Positions 61,701 to 64,000 of a DNA stretch of 64,000 bases are shown here, piece after piece; position 1 is the stretch's first letter; every line of letters starts with the position of its first letter. The stretch spans positions 248,001 to 312,000 of the forward strand of contig NZ_LKBT01000045.1 of NCBI RefSeq assembly GCF_002699985.1, in the 5' to 3' direction. The notes beneath the pieces are model-generated. The model was not told where the DNA came from and searched no databases. It saw only the letters and a program-made list of their open reading frames with translations. A program made the translations under genes and the position numbers. Source of the DNA: Pseudomonas sp. ICMP 561 (GTDB lineage: Bacteria > Pseudomonadota > Gammaproteobacteria > Pseudomonadales > Pseudomonadaceae).

Positions 61701-62213
61701 ATTGCGTGCCTCAGTGAGGCGCGCATTCTCGATGGCAATAGTCGCCAGACGCGCCAGACTTTCCAGCCGTTTGATCGTATCCAGGTCGTGGGTGCGGACC
61801 TCCGACCAGTAAGCGCCCAGCGCCGCGACCGAAACCGGTCGTCCGATCGGTACCATCACCATGCTACGGACAAAAGTCGGCGAGTAGGCGTCTTGAGGAA
61901 TGCGCGGGTCGAGCCGGACATCGGGAATGGCGACCGTCTCGCTGTGGTGCATGACCCAGCCCGAAATACAGTGGTCAGCCGGGAACGTCAGGCCTTCCCA
62001 CAATGGAGAAACTGCATCCTCCGCCACATAAGAACAACGCCCGTCATGCTCAATAACGACCGCTACGCCCTCTGCTCCGACAGCGGCACGCGCCGTGTCC
62101 CGAAGCACGGCAACGACCTCTTCCACCGATGCCGCCATAACCAGTCGCTCACTGGCATCCAGCACATGGGACAAGCGTTCATCAACGCTTGGAGCTATCG
62201 GAACAGATGGCAA
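58719..62213 (-). CDS. Large soluble hybrid histidine kinase: GAF-GAF-PAS-GAF-PAS-HisKA-HATPase-receiver
   Basis: 1,164 residues without membrane segments. GAF-like domains at about 15-170, 190-340 and 480-650, PAS domains at about 350-465 and 660-785, then HisKA with His813 in GGVAHDFNNLL, an ATPase (NQLEMALLNLSVNARDAM; GKGTGLGLSMVHGL) and a C-terminal receiver with Asp1101 in LLVTDHLMPG. Five sensory modules suggest integration of several cytoplasmic signals such as redox, light or ligand. No bilin-binding cysteine motif was identified. No output regulator gene is adjacent. Confidence 0.9.
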   Translation of the reverse strand: MPSVPIAPSVDERLSHVLDASERLVMAASVEEVVAVLRDTARAAVGAEGVAVVIEHDGRCSYVAEDAVSPLWEGLTFPADHCISGWVMHHSETVAIPDVRLDPRIPQDAYSPTFVRSMVMVPIGRPVSVAALGAYWSEVRTHDLDTIKRLESLARLATIAIENARLTEARNRAAALGDAQNRILKLAVEETPLNVALDEIVREVEALSTSRFLGSILLLDEDGQQLQHCAGPSLPGSFNADMEGVIVGQSSSYGSSAAFRREPVPMSDIANDPLWAGFREKAIEHGLHACWSFPIRSAQGDVLGAFVMYHHEPRKPLLADTQIVDFVVQTVGLVVHRARAKAAIRVSEARYCQIVEGAEDFAIITFDAQGTVTSWNIGAQRVVGYDAEEVVGRKGDFFYTDMDQAERVFHNELKVAGEQGRAVNERWHVRKNGTRFWGSGLMMPLAMDHGGFVKIFRDRTAEHQAEAALQDSASRLRFFDELDNRLFNIQHAEDALLAATELLGRRLNISRCAYADVDIDHDRFWIRSDYNAPGIQSSVGAYSLDLFGPRAAQDMRAGRTLVIRDVVAELNRGAGLETFLSIGVDAIICCPLVKDGRLTAMMAVHQDQPRDWQPSEISLVREVVERCWAHVERVGAEMRLRESEERLRLAVENADIGFWDVDIVHQTLIWPPQTKAMFGISADVPVTLQHFYDGLHPEDREATTEAFAAAVDPEQRALYEVDYRTIGREDGIVRWIAAKGRAVFNSSNRCLRFTGTVVDVTARKAAEEELRELNATLEARISQAIAEREEVQQALRQSQKMEAMGQLTGGVAHDFNNLLTPIVGTLDMLQRRGVGGEREQRLISGALQSADRAKTLVQRLLAFARRQPLQAVPVDVAKLVSDMGDLVASTTGPQIKVVVDAPENLPAAMADPNQLEMALLNLSVNARDAMLEGGTMRISASTELVSSGHRSRLPTGEYLCLSVADTGTGMDAATLARAVEPFFSTKGVGKGTGLGLSMVHGLASQLNGALTIQSLPGLGTNVELWLPRSMTVPAAALRVVEAPERQSVRGVALLVDDEELVRASTSYMLADLGYRVIEAASGEEALQLLDAGQPFNLLVTDHLMPGISGTDLARVVRTSRPGTAILLVSGYAEREGLDADIPRLAKPFRKDELAASLSRLGDES

Positions 62214-62356
62214 ACGGATCTCCCACCGACGGCCACAGAATCGCTATTCCACGGACGGGTTCAAAATGAATGATGCCAAAAAGACATTATATATAGCATC
62301 CCGTCTCGATATGCAGAAATGCGACCATCGAGCATTACGTTAAAGAACTTCCAGCC

Positions 62357-62920
62357 TTAAGCCGCCTCAAGCGCCGCAGCAATAGCCTCGTTGAAAGCTG
62401 GGATATCATCCGGAGTACGCGAAGTAATCAGCGTCCATCCATTGGCCGGGCATTGCTTGACCTCGGCATCGACCCAACCGGCAGCACCGGCATTTTCCAG
62501 GTCAAGCTTTACGCTCGGGTACGAGGTGAGGGTCTTGCCATTGATCACGCCAGCGTTGATCAGCAACCACGGCCCGTGACAAATCGCAGCAATGATCTTG
62601 CCCGCATCAGCAAACTCCTTGACCAGACGCTGAGCGTTTTCATCCAGTCGCAACGTATCGGCATTGACCGTACCGCCCGGGATCACCAGTGCATCAAAAT
62701 CCGACGCTTTCAGCCCGGCCAGCGCAGTCTGGGATTCAACCGTGCGATCTTTCTCAGTGTCCTGAACGAAAGTCTGAGCAGTCCCGCCGTCACTCGAACC
62801 GTGGGTGACCGAAGCCCCCTGAGCCTTGAGCGCTTCTAGCGGTTTAATCAGCTCGTCCCGCTCGATCCCTGTATTGGAGGTGATGAACAGTACTTTTTTG
62901 CCTTCCAGTTGATTACTCAT
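62357..62920 (-). CDS. DJ-1/PfpI-family protein (YhbO-like glyoxalase III / protease-like)
   Basis: 187 residues. The nucleophile elbow AAICHGPWLL gives Cys114-His115, and Glu20 (GIERDEL) is in the usual place for the PfpI branch. Members have been described as deglycases/glyoxalases or proteases; stress protection is the usual reading. AGGACGGAGTAACCACC precedes the ATG. Confidence 0.9.
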   Translation of the reverse strand: MSNQLEGKKVLFITSNTGIERDELIKPLEALKAQGASVTHGSSDGGTAQTFVQDTEKDRTVESQTALAGLKASDFDALVIPGGTVNADTLRLDENAQRLVKEFADAGKIIAAICHGPWLLINAGVINGKTLTSYPSVKLDLENAGAAGWVDAEVKQCPANGWTLITSRTPDDIPAFNEAIAAALEAA

Positions 62921-63371
62921 GGTGGTTACTCCGTCCTCTTATCAAGGTGATCAATTCATGCGTGCGAATGGTGATTCATCCGACGCGTTGAAGATGGGAG
63001 GTCGGAGCGGTTTTGAAAGTTCAGCTGGATTTTGTGTTGGTGCCGGGTGAGTAGGCGGTACTGACACGACGCTATCGTGCAGTGAACACAAAACCCTTTG
63101 TGGGAGCCGGGCTTGCCCGCGATGCATGAGACACAGCCAGAAGGCAGACCGCGTCATCGTTTATCGCGGGCAAGCCCAGCTCCCACAGGACTTTGGAATG
63201 AGCCTTACATCTAGAGCGTCTTTAAAAAAAATCATGAATCAACCGCGGCTTCACAGTCGCAAAAGTTGACTCATGAACAGCGCTACCACGCAGCGCAGAA
63301 TACTTCGATAGCGACAGCTAACTTCAGCCAGCGCCGTCAATTGCAGCTACCACGGCAGATAAGTGTCAGGC
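62921..63371. other. Intergenic region with a REP pair
   Basis: 451 bp. A REP pair occupies 63097-63187; left of it lies the promoter side of the PfpI gene, and 63190-63371 shows no frame, hairpin terminator or RNA I can support. Confidence 0.5.
63097..63187. repeat. REP pair, TGTGGGAGCxGGGCTTGCCCGCGAT family
   Basis: Left arm TGTGGGAGCCGGGCTTGCCC, right arm CGGGCAAGCCCAGCTCCCAC, the common TGGGAGC REP of Pseudomonas. Confidence 0.85.
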
Positions 63372-63527
63372 TCAAGCCTGCTCATCTTGCTCGTCTTCAT
63401 CATGCTTGAGCGCAGGCTTCATACCTGGCTGAGACGCGTGCTCGGCATTCGGGGCGATTTCTTCGCCGTGATTCTTTTTCTCTTGCTGAACTTTTTTGTC
63501 GTGTGCAACGTTGCGTGGGTCGGTCAT
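63372..63527 (-). CDS. Small hydrophilic protein (51 residues)
   Basis: ATG 63527 with AAGGAAAT at good spacing opens a 51-residue frame starting MTDPRNVAHDKKVQQEKK and ending EDEQDEQA. It is wholly charged (Lys/Glu/Asp/His/Gln), with no hydrophobic segment, hence intrinsically disordered, like small stress proteins conserved in Pseudomonas. The longer opposite-strand frame (63363-63620) has poor protein character and no ribosome site, so I take this strand. Confidence 0.7.
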   Translation of the reverse strand: MTDPRNVAHDKKVQQEKKNHGEEIAPNAEHASQPGMKPALKHDEDEQDEQA

Positions 63528-63736
63528 GGGATTTCCTTGATTGGGCAGTGGTTCAAATACCCATCGACGCGAAAGCTGAATCTGAGCGCCCGGGCAAGAT
63601 TTGGAGTTCGCTGGGGATAGAGTGTTCAGTGCAATTCAAACCTGTAACGGCCGAGCAATGCGAGGAGAGTAAAAGCGTCTAAGAACGAAGCCATCAGGAT
63701 CGGAAGCGAATAAATCAGCAATGCTGACGCAGGACA

Positions 63737-63994
63737 CTAGTAGTACCCAAGGGTTTGTAACGTTCTGGCAAGACTCAGGACAGGTTGTAATTTCTCATCA
63801 AGCAAAGTCCACCACTCGTGCTCAACCCACTCACCTGTCTCTGTCTGGTGCATGGGAGGTATCCATTCTTTATGCCGATTGAAAACATCCGGGATGGCTC
63901 GTCCAAGGGCCGATAGTTGATTTTGGGTAAAATCCTCTTTTTGAAGCTCAACAACCTTCGCAAGCGCCAGACGATAATCCTCAACGTAAGTCAT
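63737..63994 (-). CDS. Hypothetical protein, possibly N-terminally incomplete
   Basis: 85 residues from ATG 63994 to the stop at 63737. Helical, with GRAIPDVFNRHKEWIPPMH then TGEWVEHEWWTLLDEKLQP, recalling small immunity or phage-encoded proteins, but no family is recognised. The frame remains open to the edge, so the true start could lie outside. The DNA is richer in A/T than the neighbours. Confidence 0.5.
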   Translation of the reverse strand: MTYVEDYRLALAKVVELQKEDFTQNQLSALGRAIPDVFNRHKEWIPPMHQTETGEWVEHEWWTLLDEKLQPVLSLARTLQTLGYY

Positions 63995-64000
63995 CGCCGG

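Noticed and set aside
63363..63620. 85-codon plus-strand hydrophobic frame
   Set aside because: No ribosome site, and the opposite 51-codon frame has a good one and a coherent composition.

Overview
The window reads as a chromosome segment of a Pseudomonas species, probably of the P. fluorescens or P. syringae lineage. The basis is gene content (SdaA, a membrane gluconate dehydrogenase operon, many LysR regulators, DUF3100 and DUF7693-type proteins) and the dense scatter of Pseudomonas-type REP/REPIN palindromes in almost every intergenic gap. No replication origin, prophage, rRNA or CRISPR was seen. The DNA is mostly GC-rich core-like sequence, with one AT-richer accessory stretch at about 13.6-18.6 kb.

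Layout. 0-9.4 kb: a catabolic block with the tail of an M20 carboxypeptidase, a LysR regulator diverging from a three-gene operon (beta-hydroxyacid dehydrogenase, aldehyde dehydrogenase, M20 amidohydrolase), then sdaA with a divergent LysR regulator and a DUF3100 membrane protein. 9.9-13.6 kb: a chemoreceptor, a J-domain protein and tRNA-Met(CAT). 13.6-18.6 kb: a decayed accessory region behind the tRNA, holding a frameshifted Fic remnant, an immunity-like gene, an IS5-type transposase remnant, an intact and a broken copy of one small protein, a secreted protein, a DUF3077-like gene behind a strongly folded leader, and an orphan Phd-type antitoxin. 18.7-25 kb: a membrane protein, a nucleotide kinase-like protein, a RidA protein and the three-subunit gluconate 2-dehydrogenase operon.

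25-31 kb: a RelE-type toxin/HTH antitoxin pair with a perfect palindromic operator candidate, an acetyltransferase, a PH-domain protein, a DUF7693-like protein, a MocR regulator diverging from a DMT exporter, and a seven-unit REPIN tandem array. 30.9-37.6 kb: a compact galactofuranose-type glycan locus (glycosyltransferase, glf, clan-A glycosidase, ABC exporter, with galE divergent). 37.7-47.5 kb: a GST-like reductase, a second RidA protein, an Old Yellow Enzyme, an NmrA-type reductase with HxlR regulator, a DMT transporter, a DUF1203 protein and a hybrid histidine kinase. 47.7-53.4 kb: a glyoxalase-superfamily protein, a coupled pair encoding a haem-oxygenase-like di-iron protein and a methyltransferase, and an NmrA/LysR module flanked on both sides by the same 125-bp REPIN unit. 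53.4-58.4 kb: a LacI-regulated MFS transporter and GH31 glycosidase. 58.7-64 kb: a 1,164-residue GAF/PAS hybrid kinase, a PfpI-type protein and two small hypothetical proteins.

The best candidates for something undescribed are the di-iron oxidase/methyltransferase pair (48.5-50.9 kb), the galactofuranose export locus (30.9-37.6 kb), the folded leader upstream of the DUF3077-like gene (17.9-18.1 kb) and the tRNA-adjacent graveyard of toxin, immunity and transposase pieces. All functions are read from sequence motifs; no database search was possible.
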